Positions 1 through 7,949 of a stretch of DNA of 64,000 nucleotides are shown here, piece by piece. Every line of letters begins with the position of its first letter. The stretch's first letter is position 1. Location of the stretch: contig NZ_JOIZ01000003.1 of assembly GCF_000721605.1 (NCBI RefSeq), positions 186,001 through 250,000 of the forward strand. Direction: 5' to 3'. Origin of the DNA: Streptomyces sp. NRRL S-37 (GTDB lineage Bacteria; Actinomycetota; Actinomycetes; Streptomycetales; Streptomycetaceae). A program made the position numbers and the translations under genes. The notes under the pieces were generated by a model. That model searched no databases. It was not told the origin of the DNA and saw only the letters and a program-made list of their open reading frames with translations.

Positions 1-1
1 T

Positions 2-142
2 CTCCGGGGTGACAGCTGTGTGGAGGTCGCGATCGCCGAACAGGCCGTCCACGTACGGGACTCCAAGGACGTGACCCGCTCGCCCCTCGCCGTCGGCCGC
101 GAAGGCCGGGGGCGGTTCGTACGGTTCGCGTCGGAGCGCTGA
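2..142 (+). CDS. DUF397 domain protein, C-terminal part
   Basis: This is the last 46 codons of a gene that begins before the window. The visible residues show the DUF397 pattern: a CVEVA strand, then VHVRDSKD, then a short tail ending in FVRFASER. DUF397 proteins are small (about 60-80 residues) and in Streptomyces usually follow an XRE-type regulator, with which they form many parallel regulator/antagonist pairs that influence development. The partner gene would lie to the left and cannot be seen. A strong hairpin follows the stop by 7 bases, so this is the end of the transcript. Confidence 0.8.
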   Translation, partial: LRGDSCVEVAIAEQAVHVRDSKDVTRSPLAVGREGRGRFVRFASER

Positions 143-149
143 GCGACTT

Positions 150-190
150 GAGGGCGTGCCGTCCGCCGGAGTGGCGGACGGCACGCCCTC
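150..190 (+). terminator. Perfect 18-bp hairpin terminator
   Basis: Bases 150-167 and 173-190 are exact reverse complements separated by a 5-base loop. The stem is GC-rich and has no T-run, as is usual for Streptomyces terminators. It ends the DUF397 transcript and, read from the other strand, also overlaps the stop of the small lysine-rich remnant at 189. Confidence 0.8.
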
Positions 191-398
191 AGCGCGTTCG
201 GGGGCGCTTGGTCTCGTCCGTGGAGCCGTAGCCGAGGGCCGCGCGGTTGATGAGACGGTCACCGGGGTCGCGCACAGGTGCGGGCTTCGGCTGCGGGACG
301 GCGCTCTTCGCCGTGGGCTTCTTCGGGGCGGGCTTCTCGCCGCCCGCACGCTTGGCCGGAGTCGCCTTCGCCTGCTTGGCGCTCTTCGCGGCCGGCCG
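189..398 (-). pseudogene. C-terminal remnant of a Lys/Ala/Pro-rich protein
   Basis: Reading the minus strand from about 398 down to a TGA at 189-191 gives a tail with many AK, PAK and PKP repeats, then a less biased end (DRLINRAALGYGSTDETK). This is good coding-like sequence, but no credible start with a ribosome binding site lies upstream. At about 398-402 the coding signal switches to the plus strand in the sigma-factor remnant. I read it as the last ~65 codons of a gene that lost its 5' part. The parent family is not recognised; a histone-like or DNA-binding lysine-rich tail is possible but unproven. Confidence 0.4.
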
Positions 399-401
399 GC
401 C

Positions 402-497
402 TCGCCGGCGTACCGTCTGCTCGGCTCGGCCGCCGACGCCGAGGACGCCGTGCAGGACGCGTTCCTGCGCTGGCAGGCCGCGGACCGCGAACGGGCC
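402..497 (+). pseudogene. ECF sigma factor fragment (region 2)
   Basis: The plus strand encodes AYRLLGSAADAEDAVQDAF followed by LRWQAADRERA, the hallmark region 2.1-2.2 of ECF sigma factors of the SigJ/ECF41 type (AYRMLGS..EAEDAVQE..LRW). Only about 32 residues are present. There is no start, no region 4, and the frame degenerates into low-complexity Arg/Pro/Ser after about 500. It is therefore a relic, joined head-on to the minus-strand remnant ending at 398, which suggests a deletion scar where parts of two genes fused. Confidence 0.6.
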
Positions 498-570
498 GGG
501 CCGCCGCCTTCGCCTCGTCGCCGAAGCGTTCCTCCGGGCCGGTCCGACGGGGTGGGGACGAGCACGGCAC

Positions 571-595
571 TCCGTACGCCGAGTCGGCGTACGGA
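571..595. repeat. 10-bp perfect inverted repeat, 5-base loop
   Basis: Bases 571-580 (TCCGTACGCC) and 586-595 (GGCGTACGGA) are exact reverse complements. The repeat lies in the gene-poor 500-765 stretch between the sigma relic and the gene at 766. It could be a residual terminator or operator. Nothing else convincing was seen in 500-765. Confidence 0.45.
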
Positions 596-765
596 CGCGA
601 AGAGTGGACGGGCCGTCAGTCCGGAGGTGAGCGCGGGACGGTGTGAGGGGCCGTCTGCGGTACGGAGGGAAAGGGCGCCGGATGCCGGACGAGGCGTTCG
701 TGGAGCCACCTGCGTCGGCTTCGGTCCGGAGGTCCGGTCGGAGAGGGTTCTTCGACGGCTCCCTC

Positions 766-2454
766 CTACTCCCGCCGGCCGACCAGTGTCTTGTGGAGTT
801 CCCGCTTCTCCTCCGGGGTCTTGGCCGCCCGGACCCGGTCCGCCCAGTCGCTCTTGATCTCGTCGAGGAAGGCGTGCCAGCTCTTGCCGTCGCCGCCCAT
901 CTTCGCCAGTTCCACCAACCGCTGGTTGTTCTTCATCTTGCCGTCGCCGATCTTGTCCGGCTTGTGGCCGTGCAACGCGGACTCGGGGTTGGCGATCGTC
1001 TCCGTGGACTTGACGCCGTGGTGGTAGCCCACCGGGCTGGAGGCGCCCGGCGCGATCGTCTCGATGCCGACGAGCAGGGAGCCGTCCGTGGACGTGGTCG
1101 GTGCGGTGAACACCAGGAGCATGTGGCCGTAGGAGCCGTTGGGGAGGATGACGTCACCGTTCCAGTCCTTGGTGCCGATGCCGCCGATCGCCTGGTCGAT
1201 CCCCAGCAGCTTCGGGGTGGTCACGCCCGGGACGGCCTTCGACGCCACATTCGTCAGTGACGCCCCGATGCCGCCCTTTTCCACGAAACGGCCGGACGTC
1301 CCGCCCTTGTTCGGGCCGATGGAGGAACGGTGCGTGGCGAAGCCGCGTTCCCTGACGTGTTCGTCCTGCTTGCCGTCCTCGGTGACGCCGAGGAATTCGA
1401 GCAGCTGATGGGGGTTGTCGCCGTCCTGGAGGGCGGGGATGCGGATGTTTACGCGTCCGCCGTGCGCGAGGGCCCGGATGACGTCACCTTCCCGGTAGTC
1501 GACGTGTTTCTTGTCCTTGGTGTACTGCAGGCCGTGCCGCAGGATCAGCAGGACGTTGGTGAGGATCTTCCGGGCGAAGGCGTCCTGCGACTCGTGCTCC
1601 GGCTCGAGTTCGTTCGCCCCGGGGTGCTTCCGGTCCTCCGGCACGCTCTCCGGGACCAGGGTGTCGAGGGCCGTCTCCCGGATCTGCGTGTCCCGCTCCG
1701 CCTCCAGCTCCCGGCGCTCCTCACTGTCCTCGGCAAGCCCTTGGGTCCGCATGAAACGGCCCAGGGTGTAGGCGGGGTTGACCGGGACGGGGGCGCCGGG
1801 GGCGGGTCGCTGGGTCCGGAAGGCGAGCGTCGCGGCGAGGATGCGCCGGCCCGGAGTGAGCTTCAGCCAGTCCGAGTAGTCGGGCTTCTCCTCCGTGGCC
1901 CTGCCCTTGCCCTTGTCCTCGGATGTGCTTGCCTTCGCCGCGGCGGACCTCCGGCCCTCGGCGATCCCGAGGCCTTCCGCCAGGGTGCCGATGCCCACAC
2001 GGTTCAGCCACGCCGTCCGCTTCTCCGACAGCAACTCGATGTCCTTGAGCTCTTTTTCCTGGAAGACCTCGCCGAGGACCAGCCGCCGTTCCAGGACCCA
2101 CCGCACCTTGGCATCGGGAAGCAGCCAGTCCTCCGGCCACTTCTTGTGCGGCTCCCAGATGTTGAACTTCCGCTTCTTCTGACGCGCGTGCTCCTCGATC
2201 GACCGGGCCAGCCGCACGATCACCGCGTCCGGGTCGGTGGACGTCTCCAGGGACGCCTCGTCGGGAGGAGGGGACGCCTCGGTCTCCTCCTGCCGCACCC
2301 GCTGGACCGCTGCGGTCACGACCCGGTTCCCGGCGGTGCGCTGGAGCGCCAGCAGGCCGGTGGGGTCATCCACCGACCGCGACGACAAGCCCGATCGTCT
2401 CCGCCGCGTGTCCCGGTCCTGCCACCGCTCCCGTCGCTGCTGCTGTGTGTGCAT
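766..2454 (-). CDS. Large protein with LQRTAGN N-terminal motif, possible contractile-injection cargo
   Basis: The protein has 562 residues. A charged head (residues 1-30) is followed by LLALQRTAGNRVV (34-46), a short motif that recurs at the N-terminus of actinobacterial proteins linked to extracellular contractile injection systems (often with DUF4157-type metalloproteases or toxins). The middle is charged and helical with many Glu/Lys/Arg. The C-terminal ~170 residues look like a separate globular domain, with KLLGIDQAIGGIGTKDWNG, YGHMLLVF and a His-rich GYHHGV segment. No signal peptide, membrane helix or recognised catalytic motif was found. It is monocistronic here, and no structural injection genes lie in the window. 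The start is the ATG at 2454, preceded closely by GAGGG. Toxin or cargo function is inference from the N-terminal motif only. Confidence 0.6.
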   Translation of the reverse strand: MHTQQQRRERWQDRDTRRRRSGLSSRSVDDPTGLLALQRTAGNRVVTAAVQRVRQEETEASPPPDEASLETSTDPDAVIVRLARSIEEHARQKKRKFNIWEPHKKWPEDWLLPDAKVRWVLERRLVLGEVFQEKELKDIELLSEKRTAWLNRVGIGTLAEGLGIAEGRRSAAAKASTSEDKGKGRATEEKPDYSDWLKLTPGRRILAATLAFRTQRPAPGAPVPVNPAYTLGRFMRTQGLAEDSEERRELEAERDTQIRETALDTLVPESVPEDRKHPGANELEPEHESQDAFARKILTNVLLILRHGLQYTKDKKHVDYREGDVIRALAHGGRVNIRIPALQDGDNPHQLLEFLGVTEDGKQDEHVRERGFATHRSSIGPNKGGTSGRFVEKGGIGASLTNVASKAVPGVTTPKLLGIDQAIGGIGTKDWNGDVILPNGSYGHMLLVFTAPTTSTDGSLLVGIETIAPGASSPVGYHHGVKSTETIANPESALHGHKPDKIGDGKMKNNQRLVELAKMGGDGKSWHAFLDEIKSDWADRVRAAKTPEEKRELHKTLVGRRE

Positions 2455-3030
2455 CCCTCAGACTGACCGGCCCCCCGGTCCCGTTGGAAGGGAGGATGGG
2501 GCATTCTCCGGGGCAGAGCGTTGCCCTTTCGTTCGCTTGGCGTATGCGAGGAATTCCGCTCCCGGCGGGAGCCCGTACCCGCGTGGGTGGACAAACCCCC
2601 TGATGGTCGCCGGCTCCACGGCCGGACAGGGCAGACCGCTGCCGCCCGGGGCGTCGCCTCTATGTGTTTACGCTGCCGACGTGTCATCGCTCGTGTGGAC
2701 GCTCGGAGGGTGGCACATCCGGCGGGGGCCACGCGCGTCCTCGTCACAGCTCGAAGCCGATCGTGGCGTACGCGTAGGACTCGCCCTCCCGCGGTGCGCG
2801 GTTCCAGGACCGTGTGGTCAGATGCGGCAGGATGCCCTCGGCCAGGGCGTGCCGGGGTGCGGCGGCCGGCGTGTCGCGGACCGCGTACTTCTCTCGGAGC
2901 GCTGGGGGCGCCCGGTCTCTCCTCCGCCGAGATCCCAACTCGAAGCAATAGATGTGAAGTTCGCGCGCCTTCCGATCCGTCGGAGCCTGGGCGGTGTGGA
3001 TCAGCTGTGGATCGAACGTAGATCGGGGGC
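2455..3030. other. Gene-poor intergenic stretch
   Basis: About 575 bases separate the large minus-strand gene from the protease. It should contain the promoters of the minus-strand gene. A locally A/T-richer patch lies at about 2655-2700. Plus-strand frames here are Arg-rich shadows. The only coding-like signal is the short minus-strand frame listed at 2744-2938. Confidence 0.5.
2744..2938 (-). pseudogene. Possible C-terminal gene remnant
   Basis: This minus-strand frame ends in a natural-looking sequence (LPHLTTRSWNRAPREGESYAY, then ATIGFEL and a stop). It resembles the last strand of a globular enzyme more than random high-GC translation does. The first 20 residues are Arg-rich and unconvincing, and no ribosome binding site precedes the ATG at 2938. 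I could not place the family. It may be a decayed gene end or chance. Confidence 0.25.
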
Positions 3031-3093
3031 CATGAGGATGCCCGTGACGTCTGGATCACAGACCGCCACGGCAAGAAGAGAGGCATCCTCATG
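3031..3093 (+). promoter_or_regulatory. 12-bp inverted repeat spanning the protease start codon
   Basis: CATGAGGATGCC at 3031-3042 is the exact reverse complement of GGCATCCTCATG at 3082-3093, whose last three bases are the ATG of the protease gene. If the mRNA starts before 3031, pairing would enclose the purine-rich ribosome binding site (AGAAGAGAGG, 3074-3083) in the loop and base and lock the start codon in a stem. A duplicated translation-control element or a DNA operator are both possible. Confidence 0.45.
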
Positions 3094-4284
3094 CGTGACA
3101 GCAGAACCGGCCTGTGGGCCGCGGGTTCGGCCCTGACCGCCGCGATGGCGCTCGTCGGCGCCCTCGCCTCGGGCGCCAGCGCCGGGCAGCAGCACGACGG
3201 CAACGGCGAGAAGGCCGTCCCGATCTCACAGGTCGTCGGCGCCGACGACCTGCGGAAGATGAACGAGCAGCGCCCCCTCGTCGCCGCCGCGAGCATCCTG
3301 GCCAAGGCCCAGGAGCAGGGCGACTACGAGGGCTACACGGGCATCGGCCTCCAGGAGGAGCACGTCACCCTGTGGTGGAAGGGCGATCTGCCCGAGCCCG
3401 TGCGGCAGGCCGCGGAGCGGGCCCGCGGGACCGCCCCCGTGCGCATCGTCGCCGCGGAGCACTCGCTGGCCGAACTCGAGGACGCCTCCGAGGTCTTACA
3501 GGCCCGACTGGAGAAGGACCCCTCACTCGGCCACAGCGTCAAGATCCCCACGGACGGCAGCGGACTGGTACTGGCCCGGGACACCACCAGCACGGCGCGC
3601 ACCGCCTCCGCCGCGCAGGCCCGGCGCACGGTCGACCGGATCGCCGGCGTGCCCGTGAAGGCGGTCAGCGAGGAGCCCCTGCGGGAACGCTCCCGTGTGA
3701 ACGACGGCGCGCCGTGGTCGGGCGGGGCACAGATCAACTTCGACGGCGGTGCGTGCACGGCCGGGTTCGGTGTGCGTGACGCGAGCGCGACCTACCTGCT
3801 CACCGCCGAGCACTGCGGCCGGAGCGGCAACCGGTTCACCAACCCGCAGGGCGCCTACATCGGTACCTCCACCAAGTCCAGCGACCCCCACGACGTGATG
3901 CTCATCCCCACGAACTCCGACAACTTCATGTACACCGGGGGACCCGACAGCGACGCGGGCGTACGGGTCGACGGCTGGGACCACGTCTTCCCGGGCGAGT
4001 ACCTGTGCCAGTCCGGAATCACCAGCGCCCGGGCCACGGGCGGCCCGGTCTGCAACATCAAGGTCCTCTTCTTCTACAACGACTCCGAGGACCTGGTGGA
4101 GGCGGAGCAGATGAACGGCCAGACGGTGGCCCGCAGCGGTGACAGCGGCGGCCCGGTCTACACCGCCTCGGCCTCCGGCGGCGCGATAGCCAAGGGCACG
4201 CTGACCCGTAGCGCGGGGTCGCGCCTGGGCTTCCAGGACTTCTACACGGCCACGCGGGACTTCGGCATCTGGATCAACAAGTAG
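3091..4284 (+). CDS. Secreted S1-family (chymotrypsin-like) serine protease
   Basis: A 397-residue preproprotease. Residues 1-31 form a signal peptide (hydrophobic core 9-27, AxA cleavage near 31). About 32-205 look like a propeptide, and the mature S1 domain follows. The catalytic triad is readable as His241 (LLTAEHCG), Asp268 (SSDPHDVML) and Ser352 (RSGDSGGPV). Cysteine pairs 222/242 and 306/321 fit the disulfides of this fold. It probably acts outside the cell on proteins; specificity is not predictable. Codon 136 is TTA, so translation should depend on the bldA tRNA, which would place the enzyme in the developmental or late growth programme. A hairpin follows 55 bases after the stop. Confidence 0.88.
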   Translation: MRDSRTGLWAAGSALTAAMALVGALASGASAGQQHDGNGEKAVPISQVVGADDLRKMNEQRPLVAAASILAKAQEQGDYEGYTGIGLQEEHVTLWWKGDLPEPVRQAAERARGTAPVRIVAAEHSLAELEDASEVLQARLEKDPSLGHSVKIPTDGSGLVLARDTTSTARTASAAQARRTVDRIAGVPVKAVSEEPLRERSRVNDGAPWSGGAQINFDGGACTAGFGVRDASATYLLTAEHCGRSGNRFTNPQGAYIGTSTKSSDPHDVMLIPTNSDNFMYTGGPDSDAGVRVDGWDHVFPGEYLCQSGITSARATGGPVCNIKVLFFYNDSEDLVEAEQMNGQTVARSGDSGGPVYTASASGGAIAKGTLTRSAGSRLGFQDFYTATRDFGIWINK

Positions 4285-4338
4285 ACCGTAGATCCATGGA
4301 TCCGTCCTCGCGGCCCGTGCCGTGAAGCGCTCGGGCAC

Positions 4339-4375
4339 CGTCGCCCGGCACGGGCTCCGTCCGTGCCGGGCGACG
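4339..4375 (+). terminator. 15-bp hairpin terminator after the protease
   Basis: Bases 4339-4353 and 4361-4375 are perfect reverse complements around a 7-base loop. The stem is GC-rich without a T-tract and lies 55 bases downstream of the protease stop. Confidence 0.75.
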
Positions 4376-4520
4376 TGCGTCTTCGTCACGGGCGCCGCCC
4401 GAAGCCGATCGCCGTCGCGGGTGCGGTGCCCGGCGGGAACCGTCGAGGAGAACCGCCGGACCGGCGTCGTACGCCCGTGCCCCGGGGCTCCGTCCGGGGT
4501 CACGCCGCACGCCCGTCGTC

Positions 4521-5642
4521 ATGGAGAGGGCCGAACGTCCCGAGGCGGCCGGGGCCCTGATCACATACGGTGCCGGAGTGCTTTCCACGTCACTGCCCCC
4601 GTCACCCCGGCTGGCCGGCCTGACACCGGCGCGTCTGTCCCCCGGGTACTTCGCCCTCGTCATGGCCACGGGCATCATCTCCGTCGGCTGTCAACTGCGC
4701 GGCTGGACCCTGACGGCCCGGTCCCTCCTCGTCCTCACCGCCGTCGCGTACGCCCTGCTGGTCGTCCTCACCGTCTGGCGCTTCGTCGCGCACCGCCGTG
4801 AACTCGCCGCGGACGCCCACGACACCCGCAAGGCGTTCCTCTTCTTCACCTTCGTGGCGGGCACCGACGTCCTCGCCGTCGGCCTGGCCGGCCAGGGCCA
4901 CTTCCTCCCCGCCACCGTCCTCCTCGTGATCGCCGCGCTCACCTGGGTGGTCCTCGGCTACACCATCCCCTGGGCGGCGGTCCTGGGCCGCAGCGAACGC
5001 CCGGTCGTGGCGGCCGCCAACGGGACCTGGTTCGTCTGGGTGGTCGCCAGCCAGTCGGTCGCCGTGGCCGCCGCTACCCTGGAGCCCCACTACGAGGCCG
5101 CACGCCATGGCCTGGCCGTCGTCGCGGTCTTCTCCTGGTCGGTCGGCTGTGTCCTCTACGCCGCCTCCGCGATCTTCGTCTCGCTCCGCCTGATGCTCTA
5201 CCCCCTCGAACCGCGCGAACTCGACCCGCCCTACTGGGTCTCCATGGGCGCGGTCGCCATCACCGTGGTCGCGGGAGCGCGCATCGTGGAGATGGAGAGC
5301 GCCCCCATGGTCGACGCGGTGCGCGGACTGGTGGCCGGCATGTCGGTCGTCTTCTGGTGCTTCGCGACCTGGCTCGTCCCCGTCCTGATCGCCGTCGGCG
5401 TCTGGCGCCACCGCGTCCACCGGGTGCCCCTCGCCTACGAGCCCACCTGGTGGAGCATCGTCTTCCCCCTCGGCATGTACGCCGTCGCCGGCATGTACCT
5501 CGGCCGCGCCGACGACCTCCCCATCGTGGAATGGATCGGCCGGGCCTGGCTCTGGGTCGCCCTCACCGCCTGGACCCTGGTCCTCCTCGCCATGCTCCGC
5601 ACCCTGCTCACCACCAGGTCGCGGGAGCCGCAACGGACGTGA
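4521..5642 (+). CDS. TDT-family transporter (TehA/Mae1-like carrier)
   Basis: An integral membrane protein of up to 373 residues with about ten hydrophobic segments. After a short N-terminus it has LSPGYFALVMATGIISVG, the conserved first helix of the tellurite-resistance/dicarboxylate (TDT) family, and further helices rich in Trp and Val. TDT members carry C4-dicarboxylates, sulfite or similar anions, or behave as anion channels; the substrate cannot be read here. The ATG at 4521 lacks a good ribosome binding site. The in-frame GTG at 4578 (VLSTSLPPSP) gives a length closer to the family and is an equally likely start. The gene stands alone, downstream of the protease terminator. Confidence 0.8.
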   Translation: MERAERPEAAGALITYGAGVLSTSLPPSPRLAGLTPARLSPGYFALVMATGIISVGCQLRGWTLTARSLLVLTAVAYALLVVLTVWRFVAHRRELAADAHDTRKAFLFFTFVAGTDVLAVGLAGQGHFLPATVLLVIAALTWVVLGYTIPWAAVLGRSERPVVAAANGTWFVWVVASQSVAVAAATLEPHYEAARHGLAVVAVFSWSVGCVLYAASAIFVSLRLMLYPLEPRELDPPYWVSMGAVAITVVAGARIVEMESAPMVDAVRGLVAGMSVVFWCFATWLVPVLIAVGVWRHRVHRVPLAYEPTWWSIVFPLGMYAVAGMYLGRADDLPIVEWIGRAWLWVALTAWTLVLLAMLRTLLTTRSREPQRT

Positions 5643-5724
5643 CCGGCTGTGGGCCGGCCGTCCGGCCCCGCCGCCGTCCCGCGTACCTCGTGGAAGCGCC
5701 CGGGCCGAGCCTCACCAGGGACCC

Positions 5725-6378
5725 GAGGTCGGCATTGACGCCGGGGTGAACCTGCCCCTCGCCCTCTCCGACGGCGACCACCAAGATCACGGACGCCCGC
5801 CCCGCCTTTTCGACGGGACGGCCGACCGGGACAAGTGGCTGAACCCGCGGGAGAAGGCCAGACTGCTCGGCCTGGAACAACGCGCCGCCCAGCGCAAGCA
5901 GCACCGGGGGCGCGGGGAGAAGACCTCCCGCCGCCTGCGGCACACCTACGACCGGATCAAGCAGTTCCGCGCAACAGCCACGCGCCGCGCCGTTGACCGG
6001 CAGCACAAGACCACTGCCGACATCGCCAAGCGGTACGGCACCGTCGTGGTCGAACAGCTCACCATCAAGAACATGGTCAAGTCCGCCAGAGGCACCATCG
6101 AGGAACCCGGCAGGAACGTCGCGCAGAAGTCCGGCCCGAACCGCTCCATCAGCCAGGAGGCATGGGGCCGCACCGTGACGATGCTGACGTACAAGACCGC
6201 CCGCCACGGCGGCACCCTGCACAAAGTCCCCGCCCCCGACACCTCCCTGCGCTGCTCGGCCTGTGGTTTCACCACACCGGGCAGCCGGGAGGACCAGGCC
6301 ACGTTCGTGTGCAAAAACCCCGGCTGTCGGGAGGGCAGTGGTCAGGCGTCCCTGTGGCGTCAAGCCCGCCACCGCAAG
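5725..6378 (+). pseudogene. tnpB: Truncated tnpB (RNA-guided nuclease family) relic
   Basis: The frame opens abruptly at EVGIDAGVNLPLALSDGD, which is the RuvC-I segment with its catalytic Asp. It continues with the helical bridge, VVVEQLTIKNM (RuvC-II Glu) and the zinc-finger CSACGFTTPGS ... FVCKNPGC. The N-terminal ~150-200 residues (HTH and lid) are missing. Immediately after the last zinc ligand the expected NAD..AARN stretch with the RuvC-III Asp is absent, and the frame runs on without a stop. Both losses make the protein inactive. An initiation codon at 5746 is accidental. Confidence 0.75.
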
Positions 6379-6420
6379 GTAGGCAGGAATCTCCCTCGTT
6401 CACGAGGGAGAGCACTTCAA
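5725..6420 (+). mobile_element. Degenerate IS605/IS1341-type element (TnpB relic with right end)
   Basis: The block begins inside a TnpB coding sequence and ends with a typical element right end: a GGTAGGCAGGAAT-like segment, an 8-bp stem with TTCA loop (CTCCCTCG 6391-6398 and CGAGGGAG 6403-6410) and GAGCACTTCAA ending at 6420. No left end, target tetranucleotide or TnpA (Y1 transposase) gene is present. The hairpin region of such elements is where TnpB guide RNAs originate. The element is dead as a transposon. Confidence 0.65.
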
Positions 6421-6654
6421 GTCTGCCCGGCCTCCCCCCGAGCACCCGCACACCGACCTGATCCAGTGAACCGCCGGCTCCGGGGCGGGCATGCGCGAGG
6501 CGTCGCGGGCCGGGCCGTGAACCGAGCGGGCCGCACCCCGGAGCGGGATGCGGCCGGGAACCGCGGTGTGCTCTACGCGCACGGGCAGGCCAGTCCGGGC
6601 GTCGTGCGGTTCGGGGAGCAGGTCACCACGGCCAGGGTGAGGTACGAGGGGCCC

Positions 6655-7263
6655 TCACTCCCCGAGCGTGGCGACGGCCTCCTCGTAACCGCCCGTCGGC
6701 GGCGCGGTGTCGGGCCCGTACACGAGGTTCAGCACACCCGTCGTGAACGTCTGGGACTTGAGCAGCTTCAGCGGGATCGACGGCTCGCCCTCGTCGAAGA
6801 GGCGCATGCCCTTGCGTACGGCGATGGGGTGGACGAGGAGGTGCAGTTCGTCGAGGAGGCCCGCGGCCAGCAACTGCCGGACGACGGAGACCGAGCCGCT
6901 CAGCGAGATGTCACCGCCCGGCTCGCTCTTCAGCGCGGCGGCGACCTCGGCGACGTCCCCCTGCGCCTGCTCGGAGTTCCGCCACCGCAGGTCGAGCCGG
7001 CTGCGGGAGAACACGATCTTCCGCATGTCGCCGAGCTGCTTGGCGAAGCCCGCGTCCTCGCCGCCCGCCGCCTCCCGCTCGGGCCAGGCGCCGGCGAAGC
7101 TGTCATAGGTCCTGCGGCCGAAGAGCAGGACCTCCGTGGTGTTCATGCCCGCGCCGACGGCGGCCCCCATCTCGTCGTTGAAATAGGGGAAGTGCCACTG
7201 GTCGGGCGCCTCGACGACGCCGTCGAGCGAGATGAACAGGCTGGCGGTGATCTTCCGCGGCAT
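6655..7263 (-). CDS. RibD C-terminal/DHFR-like reductase
   Basis: A 202-residue protein starting MPRKITASLFISLDGVVEAP, the standard opening of the RibD-C/dihydrofolate-reductase-like family in actinobacteria. It continues with LLFGRRTYDSFAG (nucleotide-binding helix), KIVFSRS, GGDISLSGSVSVVRQLL and the LDELHLLVHPIAV strand. These are cytosolic NAD(P)H-dependent reductases of mostly unknown substrate. The ATG at 7263 is chosen because GGAGG lies 7 bases upstream; the open frame extends further 5' only as Arg/Pro-rich noise. The gene is monocistronic. True folate or riboflavin function is unlikely without the partner domains. Confidence 0.85.
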   Translation of the reverse strand: MPRKITASLFISLDGVVEAPDQWHFPYFNDEMGAAVGAGMNTTEVLLFGRRTYDSFAGAWPEREAAGGEDAGFAKQLGDMRKIVFSRSRLDLRWRNSEQAQGDVAEVAAALKSEPGGDISLSGSVSVVRQLLAAGLLDELHLLVHPIAVRKGMRLFDEGEPSIPLKLLKSQTFTTGVLNLVYGPDTAPPTGGYEEAVATLGE

Positions 7264-7615
7264 GGTGTCCTCCGGATCCTGGTGCGTGTACCGGGTATGA
7301 CCGTGCCACCCGCCGGAAGTCATCGGTGGGCGGCACGCGGATCGTCCGGACGGCGTCCGGTTTCCCACGGCGCTCCGGCTCCGGCCCGGGAAGGGGCCGG
7401 GCGTGGGCTGCCGGCCCTGACGCTCCGGGCGCCCGTGCGGGCCCCGGACGTTCGATCTGGACGTACTGCCGCCCCCGATGGCGGAGACGGGCCGATGAGC
7501 GTGCGCGTGGACGCGGCTCGGATCCGCCGGGCGGCGCACAGGAAGTGGCCTTCGTCATATCCGGTACCGCGGCCGCCTCGCGAAGGCGGGTGTGACGGTC
7601 GTTCTCCGACGGCCG

Positions 7616-7633
7616 ACTAGTGACATCACTAGT
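7616..7633. promoter_or_regulatory. 18-bp perfect palindrome (operator-like)
   Basis: ACTAGTGACATCACTAGT is an exact 8-2-8 inverted repeat, the size and symmetry of a TetR- or MarR-type operator. It lies 350 bases upstream of the reductase start and 680 bases before the cluster. Confidence 0.4.
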
Positions 7634-7669
7634 TCACGTCCGGCAGCGCCTCGCGGCCGATCCGCCGGC

Positions 7670-7692
7670 CCATGGCGAGAACCGCGCCATGG
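7670..7692. repeat. 8-bp inverted repeat (CCATGGCG/CGCCATGG)
   Basis: CCATGGCG at 7670-7677 and CGCCATGG at 7685-7692 pair exactly around a 7-base spacer. Function is unknown. Confidence 0.3.
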
Positions 7693-7882
7693 CAGGCGGG
7701 ATCCGGTACGGTCCGGCACCGTCCGGCCGGGGTCGGAAAGGTTGAATCCGCCCATACCGAACAAGTCCGCGCCGATTTCACGCCACATCACCGGAAGGGG
7801 TGAGGAGGCCGAATCGGTGTGTCCGTGGTCCTTCATGTCAAGGAACTGTCCCGCTCGCCCTCGCCGAAAGGGAAAAGGAGCG

Positions 7883-7895
7883 TTGAAAGTTTCAA
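7883..7895. promoter_or_regulatory. 13-bp palindrome TTGAAAGTTTCAA
   Basis: This is a perfect palindrome around a central G inside the A/T-rich patch. The core GAAA-N-TTTC resembles LacI-type sugar operators of streptomycetes, but no sugar gene is adjacent. Confidence 0.35.
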
Positions 7896-7910
7896 TGATG
7901 TTTGAGATGA

Positions 7911-7949
7911 TCGCTTGCAGTTCGTAAACCTCATGTGGTCAGCAAGCGA
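7911..7949. repeat. 8-bp inverted repeat with 23-base spacer
   Basis: TCGCTTGC at 7911-7918 and GCAAGCGA at 7942-7949 are exact reverse complements. The spacing would suit a transcript hairpin with a large loop or a bipartite binding site. Confidence 0.3.

Noticed and set aside
5746..7620. Open plus-strand frame of 624 codons
   Set aside because: Only the first ~210 codons are TnpB-like; the rest runs antisense through the DHFR-like gene and is an artefact of high GC.
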